Assembly: GCA_027579435.1 (NCBI GenBank) | Contig: JANBPK010000857.1 | Location: 62,001 to 126,000 of the forward strand | Length of the DNA stretch: 64,000 nucleotides | Reading direction: 5' to 3' | Origin: Candolleomyces eurysporus | Lineage: Eukaryota > Basidiomycota > Agaricomycetes > Agaricales > Psathyrellaceae | Shown here: in pieces, positions 11,581-25,704 of the stretch | How positions within the stretch are numbered: the first letter of the stretch is position 1 | Layout of the letters: every line of letters begins with the position of its first letter | Position numbers and translations under genes: made by a program | Notes under the pieces: model-generated | Told to the model about the DNA's origin: nothing | Databases searched by the model: none | What the model saw: only the letters and a program-made list of their open reading frames with translations

Positions 11581-13016
11581 CCAAGGTTGAGAACCGTTCT
11601 CACCTGGACACCTCCAGAAGGACGATTGAGACTGTTATCCCAGGCGCTCGCACTTGACTGGCTTTTCACCAACATGTTATTGACTGCGAAAACGGCCTAC
11701 AAACCCGAGACTCAAAGCGGACGCGATTTTCTTTTACTACTCAGAATCTACCAATTGAATTTTTCAGGCAACCCTCTTCCGCTCCATGCCGTCATCCCCT
11801 TCGATACTCTCAGTTCATTGCTTGATCTAGAGCACGACGCTGCCAAACTTCTTGCGTGGGATCTCCGTTCCCTTACCCTCAAACATAATCCGGAGCTTCA
11901 CCGCATCGACTCAGAAAGCTATGGCGCAAGATCCGAAGCGGCCCTGAACCTGGAACCGAACGAATATGTGTACTGCAACGACTTTTCTGACTTTTGGAAC
12001 CAAGAAAGTCGCGCAAAGGAGTTGTTCGTTCATTTCTCTCGCGTTTGCGCGCACCTCGCCAAGTGTTGCATGCACCACATCACCCACTGTCCCTTGGAAA
12101 TTAACCCTCGTGTGTAATCGTCTCTAATATCCTGTTTTCTTATTGACTGAATCCATGAACTTCTCTTCCCACAGACAAAGTGGAGGATCTTTCCCTGTCC
12201 GAAAATCGAAGGAGCGCTTTACTGGAAGCTGTCAAGAGTCTACCGTCGTTCTTGGAGGGAGCTATTGATATCGATGATGATATCGTCGATTTCAGCCGGA
12301 AGGGTGGATGGGATAAATTCGACAAATTACTTTCTTTGTCGCAGCGAATGAATCCGATGCAATACTTGAGGAACGGTTGGATCCAATCACTGTCTCTGGT
12401 TGTTGATCGCTTGGAGGTATGTGACTGTCCTTTGTTCTTTGGTAATAAAAGTAACGTTATTTCTTTTTTCGGTTAGGAACACCAGGCCGAGGTCACTGGG
12501 GTCATGAGCAAGTTTCTTGAAAAGTGGCAGCGCGAGGGTGAATTCGGCAAGGAATCAGCTTCAAGTGTCAATCGTTGTTTCGATAATATCTTGTTACTCA
12601 CTGCCGCTGTTGGGAACAATCCAGGCATGAGGTCGGTAGCAGGGCAGATGGGAGCGAGAATTGCTGTGAAAGGGGAGGATACTGTCAATGAAGACACCAG
12701 AAACAATTGGGATAAGAGGAAGGCAAACGAACGGGTGGGAGAAACACAAACTCCCAAACATATTCCCGACGATCAAGGGCAGGGGTCCCCCAGAGTCGAA
12801 GGTCGGACAGGAATTGGTGGTGGGAAGGACATTGTCAATGGAGGAGCTGAGGTTGAGGGGCATGAGAGCAAGAAGGATGAGCGGATGGAGGAACCCCAGG
12901 CTTCCGAGAATGACGTTCAGGCTGAAAACAAGGACAAGTGCACAAGCTGCCTACTGACGATAAAGCTGAAGCTTCGAAGCATGGTATCCTTTATTTTTTG
13001 TTGTTGCAGAGACTAA
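11581..13016 (+). pseudogene. Truncated NACHT gene, C-terminal part (copy B)
   Basis: A second, closely related truncated copy directly downstream of copy A. Homology begins at R-T-V-L-T-W-T-P-P-E-G, still further into the gene than in copy A, and runs through N-M-L-L-T-A-K-T-A-Y, D-F-L-L-L-L, S-D-F-W-N-Q-E-S-R-A-K-E-L-F and H-L-A-K-C-C. An intron lies at about 12112-12176. The next exon carries D-D-D-I-V-D-F and K-F-D-K-L-L-S-L, and a second intron ends near 12477. The last exon starts with E-V-T-G-V-M-S-K-F-L-E-K-W and continues into a charged Lys/Glu-rich tail of about 130 residues that copy A lacks. The stop at 13014-13016 may be bypassed by an intron starting at about 12982. There is no NACHT motor and no suitable ATG. 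The frames are intact, so expression cannot be excluded. Confidence 0.7.
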
Positions 13017-13263
13017 TTCAGTCTTATTCCGGATGTTTGACAGGCCTCCGGACATTGCAACTACAAGTGCCCTAGAAATTTGGGTATCAAATGCAGTGAA
13101 ACTTCATTCCACCGTCGCAGAAAGGGATCCATGAGTCATATCAGACAAATGTCAATTCGTTTATTCTGCAGACTGCAATATTAACAATTTGTACACCGAC
13201 AGGCCAGTCTGACTAGGGAGAAGCGCAGACCGCAGTTTGCATATTCTGTAAGCCTCCTACAAT
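13017..13263. other. Short convergent intergenic region
   Basis: It lies between the 3' ends of truncated NACHT copy B (+) and the NACHT-TPR gene (-). It is AT-richer than the neighbouring coding DNA and contains no recognised element. Confidence 0.4.
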
Positions 13264-16200
13264 TTAAGTATTATCAGGATCCAGCTTTCTGGATAGCTCT
13301 TGCACTAGAGCATGAATATCGTTACGGTCCTTGTCATCTCCAGTGGCCTCGGAACGCTTTTGCAGGAGTTCCAATAACATTTTGGCATAATCTGTTCGAT
13401 GTCGACTTCCCGGAGGATGGTGCCCCAGCAATTCACGACGATGCGAAATTGCTTCATCAAGGACCTTCACTACCCCCNGGGCCGTTGCGCTTGAACTGAC
13501 ACAAAAGAGCCTTTGCAAGGTTGTCGAGAGATATTGAATGCTGGATGTGGGGCGCTGGATGGAGCGCGAGTGCTTCACGATGAAGCGAGATCGCTTCTTC
13601 GAGAAGGACCCGGTCAGCGTCACTGTGGTGGGCATAAAGAGAGTATAGTGCCCTCCCAAAGTTATTGAGAATCTCCGAGCGATCGGGATGAAGGTTTGGG
13701 AGGAGTTTGACCCCTTCACAGTAGTATGAAATACTCTGCTTAAGCGCATCAATATCGCCATGTTGTTCAAAGAAACAATGGAGGGCATGAGCAAGGGTGT
13801 CGAGGAAGGCGGAACGCCCAGGGTGAAGCTTTGGCAAGAGCGTGAGGGCTTCTCTGCTGAGAGAAATGGCTTTCTTCAGCGTGTCAACGTCATGTTCGTG
13901 CTTACAACGGGATAGGAGAGCAAGGGCGAGGTTGTTGAGCGACATGGAGCGATTTGGGTGGGGATTTGGCCGCAGTGCAAGGGCCTCATAATGCAGCGAA
14001 ATCGCTTCGTTCAGCATTCCAATGTCGCCTGTTTGTTCATAGAACGACAGGACGCCATTCGCAAGGTTGTCGAGAAACGCGGAACGGTCCCGATGAGACG
14101 CCGGACAGAGGGCAAGTGCTTCACGACCAAGTGAAAGAACTTCGTTCAGGGTCTTGATGTCGCCATTGTGCTTGAAGAGGGATCTGAGAGCGACGGGAAG
14201 GGTGATGAGTGACTCGAGGCAATCTGGGTGGGATGCTGGCCGAAGCGCAAGTGCTTCATGACTCAACGAAATGGCATTCTTCAGTGTCGCAATACAACCG
14301 TTATGCCCATAAAGACGCATGAGACCGTTGGCCAGGGTGTTGAGTAATCTGGGGCGATCCGGGTCTTGGGGTAGACACAGTGCAAGCGCTGTATGTTCCA
14401 GTGCGATGGCTTCATTCAAGGTCGCAACCTCACCGTTGTGTTCATAAAGAGATTGGAGAGCGTTGACAAGGTTGTTGAGGTACTTGGGGTGAGACGGGTG
14501 GGCTGCAAGAGCCTCGCGATAACGCGAAGCCGCTTCGCTCAGGGTCTTGGCGTCACCGTTCCACTGATATAGATGAAGGAGGGCACTGCCAAGGTTGTTG
14601 AGCAAGGTGGAGTGCTCTGGGTGTTCGTCCGGGCAGAATTCGAGGGCATGGTGATAGAGTGAAACTGCTTCATGAAGGGGGGTTGGGTTTCTGTTTTGCA
14701 AAAAGCATGACACCAGGGCCATACCCAGTCCATTCAGCGCTACAGCGCGATCGGAGAGGGGTGCAGGCAACAGTTCTGTCGCATATCGAAAGATTGCCAC
14801 TGCCTCTTCATACATCTTTAGACTACCCATCCGTTCACCCATCGTCGCGTAGCACCTTCCCAGTTCCGACCAAATCCCGCCATCGCTATCATTGAGTCGT
14901 ACGGCGACCTCCAAACAAGCCATTTGAAATGCCCACTGATCCGAGCCACTCTTGTCAAGGGAAAGAGCCAGTCTCCGCATAATTATCGCCATACCCTCCC
15001 CCTCTTCTTCTTCTTCTTCTTCGTCTTCGTCTTCGTCTTCGTCTTCCCCTTCCTCCTCCCCCCCCATGCAGCTTGCTTTGCCTAGGCCGCAAGCCTTCGC
15101 GAAACAACGTCGCCCAAAGCCATTGGGTATCCGTGGCAATCCTCTGCAACGTTATACAATGCTCCGATTCAGCCCATTGAGCTTTCAAACGCGGAGTTCC
15201 TTTAGAGACATGAACTGGCCAGTACTTGATAGCGTAACACTGGATGCCGCAGAGTGAGAAGTTCTGGTGCGAGGGCTCGGGCAAAGGGGGCAGGCTGGCG
15301 AGTTGCTCGAGGCAGTTCAAGGCCAGTGTAGAGTGTGATTCGAAGACGGAGATTGAGAATGGATCTTCTGTTGTTGCTGCCTGAACGTATTCCAAAAACG
15401 ACAAATGGAAGAGTGTGGTGGCGGGGTGAACCATTTTCTCTAAACCTGGCGGTGGAGGTCGTATCTGAAGCACAGAAAGAGCTGATTGAATTCGCGGAAC
15501 AAGGTGAGATGGTATGTCTGCGAGTGAGGAAAAATCGGAGTGAGAAAGTGGTTCTTGGAGGGCGAGTGTAGCTCCGAGATATTGTTGGAACTGCTTTCGC
15601 GCATCTGGGGAAAGGAACAAGCGCATGAGGGCGTTGCGGTAGAGCTCCTCAAGCCGATCACTATCGCCAAGTTGACGCCGACTTGCGACAATTTCTGCGA
15701 GGATTTCGTGAGGTGGGGACTTGTTGAATGGGGATGAAAGCAACCAAACCACGGTCGCTGCCCAGACGGGGAGACCACCCGAGAGGTCTGAGAGCTTGTC
15801 GATGTCCCCAGGTCTGGCCATCCGCCCATCCACCCAAGGGATCTCCTTGAGATGTTTATTGAAGTAGGTCTTGATCACTTCCGTCGAGACTGGGAGAAGG
15901 GGATATGTGCGGAGGGAGACCCTGTCGATACCGGGTAGGCGTGAAGCGAGAGGATCCATGCGACTTGTGATCATGAATTTCACAACAGAGCTCTCTGCGT
16001 TGAGGTGAACCAGGGCCTTGAGGAACGTAGGATGATCTGGCCATTCATCGATGGCGTCGATGATGATTATGAGGGGATTCGGGGAGCTGAGTGAAGATAA
16101 GGGTTCTAGAATGTACTTTCGAAGATGTATTTCCAGAGAGGTGCCATGGCATCGATCCATTGCATCCACGATCCTTGGAATTGCCCGTGGGTGGATATTC

Positions 16201-16732
16201 CCAATTTCATGAGCCAGCATCTTGATGATCGTCTCGGGCCCGGACGCGTCTGTAAGACAGGCACCCAAGAAGAGGGAGGCTGCCAGACGACCCGCTAACC
16301 GAAGCTCGTCCGAGAGGTGGCCAGCAAGTGTGGACTTGCCTATACCAGCTGGTCCATGGACACATAGGACGAGGTCGGTCGAATTTGATTCCCAGTGGCA
16401 TATCTGCTCGACATCCGGCTTCCGACTGTCAAGAAGGTATTCCACTGACTTGGCGCTCATGTCTGGGTGTTTTGGGAGCGCGGCTAGCCTCAATCGTTCT
16501 GGCGACGACAATGTTAGTATATCGCCGTCCATGAACTTGGGCACAAATTTCTCGTGCACTCACCGTCGTATGAATGGTTGACTACGACCTGCGTAGCATT
16601 GGGTGCATCGAGATAATACACATCCCCCATTTGAAAATCATGTGCGCCTTGGAAGAACGATTGACTGTCGCGTCTCTGGAAAAGTGAGGCAAGGCGGGAC
16701 ATAAGACTGGGCTTCTTGGGCTTGGGTGGCAT
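13264..16732 (-). CDS. NACHT-TPR STAND protein
   Basis: A predicted NLR-like NTPase switch with a tetratricopeptide sensor. ATG at 16732-16730 opens exon 1 (56 residues), which ends with the family motif F-F-Q-G-A-H-D-F-Q-M-G-D. A 65 bp intron (16563-16499) follows in phase 1. Exon 2 encodes NACHT: Walker A G-P-A-G-I-G-K-S-T near residue 100, Walker B L-I-I-I-I-D-A-I-D-E-W near 200, then M-I-T-S-R-M-D. After an acidic Glu/Asp linker come about eleven 42-residue TPRs with A-L-x-L-x-P spacing, ending D-P-D-N-T and TAA at 13264-13266. Two apparent frameshifts interrupt the frame: an eight-base poly-C at 15058-15065 between NACHT and linker, and the N at 13478 after five Cs. Losing one base at each site gives one protein of about 1,130 residues. 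Its NACHT is clearly diverged from the other NACHT genes here, but exon 1 is shared. An immune or incompatibility role is inference. Confidence 0.82.
15003..15048 (-). repeat. Coding trinucleotide microsatellite (GAA/GAC)
   Basis: Runs of ttc and ttcgtc on the plus strand encode a Glu/Asp tract between the NACHT and TPR parts of the NACHT-TPR protein. Together with the adjoining poly-C run it makes the linker prone to length change and to sequencing errors. Confidence 0.8.
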
Positions 16733-17224
16733 CGTGAAAGTTGAATGGAGCCCAGCAAGATGGTGGAGGGAGGAAGCAAGAAGGGGAACTTGATTCAATT
16801 TGGCACGAGGTTCGTAGGCTGTGCGATGATAGACGCCTACCAGCATTATTCCGATAATGGCTTATATGGCTTATATGAGCTTCTACCGTCCCGTCGTCGT
16901 CAGAGGCAAAGAGCCTTCGAGCTTGACGGCACAGCTTGGATCCATCGTTTACCTTTCTCCTTCTGACCCTCAAGCTCGCAAAAAAGCCCAGGCTGTTTCC
17001 TATATCCCAACGGCCAAAAAANGACGACCGGAAGTTATCAGTCTAGAGCGGTTACAGGGTATATAAAAATACATAGACAGTCGTAGCAACAACAAAGGAA
17101 ACGTATGTGCTCGGGAAGAAAGAATGAAAAAATAGAGCAACAGGAAAGCACGATAAAATAGGGTTCGTTACTAGCATTCATTCGTCATACAAGCAAAAGT
17201 CAGTCTGGCTGTAAAGTCTTCGTC
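16733..17224. other. Intergenic, promoter of NACHT-TPR and 3' flank of SMC3
   Basis: Contains the upstream region of the minus-strand NACHT-TPR gene and the 3' untranslated flank of SMC3. A 10 bp direct repeat (ggcttatatg) sits at 16860-16879. An N at 17022 follows an A run. No gene recognised. Confidence 0.4.
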
Positions 17225-21573
<4,349 letters not shown>

Positions 21574-21650
21574 TCTGGCCCTCGAGGATGGAGATGGCAG
21601 GAGGAACCAGTCGCGTAGAGCTCAACGAGAGAGCGTGACGTGACGACGCG

Positions 21651-21656
21651 ACGCGT
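21651..21656. promoter_or_regulatory. ACGCGT (MCB-type) box upstream of SMC3
   Basis: The palindrome ACGCGT lies 78 bp upstream of the SMC3 ATG, next to a second ACGCG. In yeasts this MluI cell-cycle box binds MBF and drives G1/S genes, including cohesin genes. Its use here is inference from motif and position. Confidence 0.45.
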
Positions 21657-21818
21657 GACACTGTGACAAGCGCGACGAATGTTTTCAAACTCCGCGACGA
21701 TATACAAAGCAGTGCCTGAGAGTGCAGAGCCTTCAAGAGAAGGGCCGTGGCTGTTCCAAGCTCTAAATTGCCTCACAAGTCGGTGCGCTGGCATACCCCA
21801 CTCTCATCTCAGCCCCCC

Positions 21819-24135
21819 ATGCCAAAGGAGCAGTTGAGGGGTTCAACCCGCTTCCCCNAGTCCATACCCCCAGGATGCCCGGATAGGTGTGCCCGGGCCT
21901 TCTCAGCAACCACTTGAGAACATCGCGCAGCTCGGGCCACTAGACTTTCAACAGCCAACCGGTGCCCGCCTTGCACAATCTACTTCCCATGGGTCGGCCG
22001 ACGATAGAGGCCAGAGAAGGTCTGGGAGGACAATGCTCCCCAAACTACGGCATNCACCGATATCTTCCCNTTCCACGCAANTACCCTCCGAGCGGGGAGC
22101 ACCCATCGCAGCTCTCAGATCCCCTCCAGACCGTGTGGAAGCGACGCCCCCGACTCGAGCGATGTTCAATCGTGCTCGCAACTTTGAAATAGGGGAATTC
22201 CGTTATGTCGATGTACAACATGCCGCGCATGTCACGGTCCACTCCCCGCACCATGCTGGTTCATTTGACGGTGCGTCGTTCTCCGTTCCTTCACAATGTC
22301 ATGTTCATGCTTATCACGCCGGTCTCTCGAATTGCCAGGTTGGGATCTGTTGCTCAAGCACACCGCATCCAACGCTCTCCACAACTCCCGGGTCCGGTAC
22401 GACGCCCCAAAGTGCGATGAGGACACCAGGATCGAGGTTTCCGACGAAATCATGACTTTCATTGAGAATCATGAAGGTCCTCAACGCTTGTTGTGCATGA
22501 CAGGCGCTGCAGGCTCTGGGAAATCCGCCTTGCAGCAGACAATTGCCGAAACATGCTTGGGGAAAAACTCCCTTGCCTCTTCATTTTTCTTTTCGGCGGT
22601 CGATCCTGACCGAAACACCCTCAACTCAGTCGTCCCCACTATCGCCTACCAACTCGGAAGATCAAGCGCTGATGTCAAACAGCTGATCAAGGCTGCAGTT
22701 GAGCAAGATCCCCTAATCTTCGACCAACAGTTGGATGCCCAGATGAATACGCTGATCGTGAAGCCTTTCAAGCGTCTCAAAGATATGGGGCTGGATCTTA
22801 GCACCCTTCCACACGCTATCCTGATCGACGGCATCGACGAGTGCATAGGGGAAGAATTTCAAGCAGACCTGTTGCATGCCATCAAGGATTGCCTGCTCGC
22901 TGATCACCTTCCCTTTCGCCTCTTCATTACCAGCAGACCTGAGTGGGCGATGCGCACCGCGTTGCAACCGGGCGGCCTCCTTCGCGCAGTAGCGTACCAC
23001 ATCCAACTCAGCGACGACTACAATGCCTCTGCGGATATGCATCGATACCTCCGGAGGAGGTTTGAAATCCTCAGTCTCCGAACCGGAGATCCCAACTGGT
23101 TCAGCGAGAGCGACGTCGAGACCCTGGTGCGAGCTGCCTCGGGGCAGTTTGTCTATGTCGCGACGGTGTTCAAATATATATCGGAACGCCGAGCTTCTCC
23201 CGCCGATAGACTGAAGATAGTCCTGACCTGGACACCGCACGAGGGACAGACGGCACGCCCATTTGAAATGCTCGACCAACTTTACAGAAACATCCTTTGT
23301 GCTGCAAAGAATGCGTACGAATCAGTCGATACCCACCACGGACGCGACTTTCTTCTGCTCCTCAGGACATACAACATCGTTGTTAGTGGGCTTTCTTCCA
23401 CGATCTTCAAACCCTGTCCAGCGGACACCCTATCTGTCCTGCTTGGCTTGGAAGCCAGAGCGGCAGAGAATCTGGTCTCTGACCTCCATTCCCTTGTCGC
23501 CCTGGAAAGCGATTCGCGTCTACGTCTGTACCACAAATCCTTTATCGACTTTTTGGAACAAAGCAGTCGTTCAAAAGATTTATTTGTACCGCGTTTTCGC
23601 ATATGGACGCACCTTGCAAAGTGTTGTATGCAGCATATCATCGAGTGTCCACTAGACTTTGACTCTCGTGCGTGTTTCGCTCGCGACTGCTTTGTTCTAT
23701 TGACGACTGACAACCTTCCGTATTTAGTACCGGATAAATGGGCGGAGCTCCCACTCCCAGAGCTTGGTCGACGTAGTCTGAAGGAAGCTGTTGAGAGACT
23801 ACCGTTTTTCTTGTGCCAGTCCACCATAATCGATCAAGATGTCGTTGATCTCACCCAGAAGGGTGCCTGGCCAAAAATCGACAAATTGTTGCCTCTGGTG
23901 TATCGCGAGGCGAGCTTTCGCGGCAGTTGGATAGATTGGATCTTGTTCCTTCGTCCGTTCGCGGAGCAGCTGGCAGTGAGTGTTCTTACCACATCTCGGG
24001 ATAGGAAATGGCATTAATTGGTTGTTGTTTGTCAAGGTCCGAGAGCCTGAAGTTGCTGCGCTGATAAGCACATTTGTTGAAAAGTGGGAGCGCGACGCTC
24101 CCAATTGGGGCATCTTCTGGAATCGTCGATCGTAG
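21819..24135 (+). CDS. NACHT NTPase (NLR-like), gene C
   Basis: ATG at 21819 starts M-P-K-E-Q-L, as in genes D and E. Exon 1 (21819-22271) is disordered and ends with the family motif variant M-F-N-R-A-R-N-F-E-I-G-E-F-R-Y-V. A phase-1 intron (22272-22339) precedes the NACHT exon with Walker A G-A-A-G-S-G-K-S-A-L, Walker B A-I-L-I-D-G-I-D-E-C and sensor R-L-F-I-T-S-R-P-E-W. Then come the fungal NACHT signature S-G-Q-F-V-Y-V-A-T-V and L-Y-H-K-S-F-I-D-F-L. Intron 2 (about 23669-23728) is a multiple of three and open, so it may be retained. The last exon reads V-R-E-P-E-V-A-A-L-I-S-T-F-V-E-K-W and ends TAG at 24133-24135. The N at 21858 is an extra base: without it exon 1 is continuous. Three more Ns lie in exon 1. 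There are no C-terminal repeats. It is divergently arranged with SMC3. Confidence 0.85.
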
Positions 24136-24265
24136 GGACTACTTGTTGGTTGAAATTTCATGATTTGGATTTGGAGCCCAAGTGTCGTTTTTACAGCACC
24201 TATCAGAATCTTTTTGGGTGCTCTGATCTGGGTGTATTTTTNAGTATTTACATTTACACAGCCAA

Positions 24266-24738
24266 AGAGGAAGCTCTCGATACAGCCATCCGGCTTCTTT
24301 CTCTAATCGCAGACCTCGAGCAGATGGTGCAGCGGAGATACAACCAACTGGTGCAGACGGGTGTATCGGATATCTCCCTCTTGGCCGCCACTACGTCGCT
24401 TTCCTTAGGGAAAAGTGACAAGGCACCACTGGAGTGGTTGGAGCGAGGAAGGTTTCTTGTATGGAACCAGATCAACAGCTTACGCTCACCACTGGATGAC
24501 CTGAGGAAGTACGATGAAGGGCTCGCCAAGAGGGTGCTACGTGTGTCAAAGGTGTTAGAGACGGCCGCGTCGCAGGATATGGATAGGGACAAGGTTGAGC
24601 TCGTGGGCTCATGACGATGATGACCATGGAAGAGAAGGTGACATTGCAGGACGAATCGAAGGGTCATGTCAAGCTTGTGAAAGAGTGGGAAGCACTGCTG
24701 GAAACCGTTCGTGCGATTCCACGGTTTGAGAGCTTCCT
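24266..24738 (+). pseudogene. TPR-CHAT gene fragment
   Basis: This stretch is roughly 92% identical to 33620-34087 inside the complete TPR-CHAT gene. It covers the junction between the last TPR and the region before the CHAT core (L-E-W-L-E-R-G-R, L-R-S-P-L-D-D-L-R). It lacks both the 5' TPR array and the CHAT catalytic core. A two-base insertion after G-L-A-x...V-G-S creates a stop at 24612. At the site where the complete gene has lost two bases (33871), this fragment keeps the ancestral reading D-E-G-L-A-K-R-V. It is a relic of a second TPR-CHAT copy. Confidence 0.85.
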
Positions 24739-24982
24739 ACCAAGGGTATGCCCTCCTTGTTTGCCAAACTTTGGTTTCGGCGTAGTCTCCGTTGCTGAAC
24801 CTTATGTAGTTTCGGCGCAAAGGTGCTGCCAAACCGGGTGCCCCTGCAGTGCCGTGTTGGGGAGTTTTTGCTTTCTTTCTCGTCGTGCCAGTACACCTGA
24901 AGCTATTTTTTTGCTGAAAAATCGGAGAAGATGCGGTACCTTGAGCGAGGAGAGCGTGTACGGTACCCATTTCGACAGTTTT
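24739..24982. other. Unassigned spacer before the segmental duplication
   Basis: It shows no match to the sequence following the TPR-CHAT homology at 34088 and no recognisable gene. It joins the CHAT fragment to the left edge of duplication copy 1. Confidence 0.4.
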
Positions 24983-25704
24983 GTTGATGTACCTGCTGCA
25001 AAAAGGGGATTGAGTGGCTGCATCCAGTCGACGTCAACCCTATAAGCCATCAGAGTCCCCTTGGCCAGTGTCATAACCGGACACTTGGATTTCTGTCCCA
25101 AACGGCAGCTAAAATAAGCATTGTCTCAGCTCTAACGATCCTAGAAACTCCGTGCCTCAGTGTTCCCTCTGTCCGGCGTTATGGTTGAAGCCGCGTCCGC
25201 CATTATTTGCGTTTAGAAAGACTCAGGTCGATCTGAGCATTCAATATTCATGGTCCGTCTCTCCATGATTTCCGACATGGTCAACTCCGCGGATTGCGTA
25301 TGCCACAACACACTTTCTTATTTTCTTCCACACTCATTCATCGTTACAACCCCCTTTAATCTCTCGGCTTGCAGCAAACCTGATGCTTTCACCTGTATGA
25401 TCTGCTTCCCCGAGTCTGCCTTCCATTTGTTCCCTCCCTTTTAAAGTTATGATCCCTCCACTTTTCCCTCATCGATTCTCGACCGTTATCCTGTCTGTAC
25501 TCGATTTACTGCCTCTTCCTCCTATTCGACGCGGCTCTGGCAACCTGGTTATGACTCTGACCCAGTCTAGATGCCCGTGACTTTGGGCGTCTACTCAATT
25601 TGGAATCGAAGCCCAGCCAGCACGGACGCCATGTGCTTTTGCGTCTGCCGTCATATCAGCCCACGTCTTGTTTCCTCTCCTCGTCACCCTCCATCCCCTG
25701 TACG
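24983..25704. other. Upstream region of duplicated NACHT gene 1
   Basis: Holds the presumed promoter and 5' leader. It is pyrimidine-rich close to the ATG (cctcttcctcctattcg). The matching region 38979-39671 is nearly identical apart from small indels, so the two paralogues probably share regulation. Confidence 0.5.

Noticed and set aside
14955..15060. Poly-arginine end of the NACHT frame
   Set aside because: It is the wrong frame after a homopolymer slip. The true reading in this stretch is the Glu/Asp linker leading into the TPR repeats.
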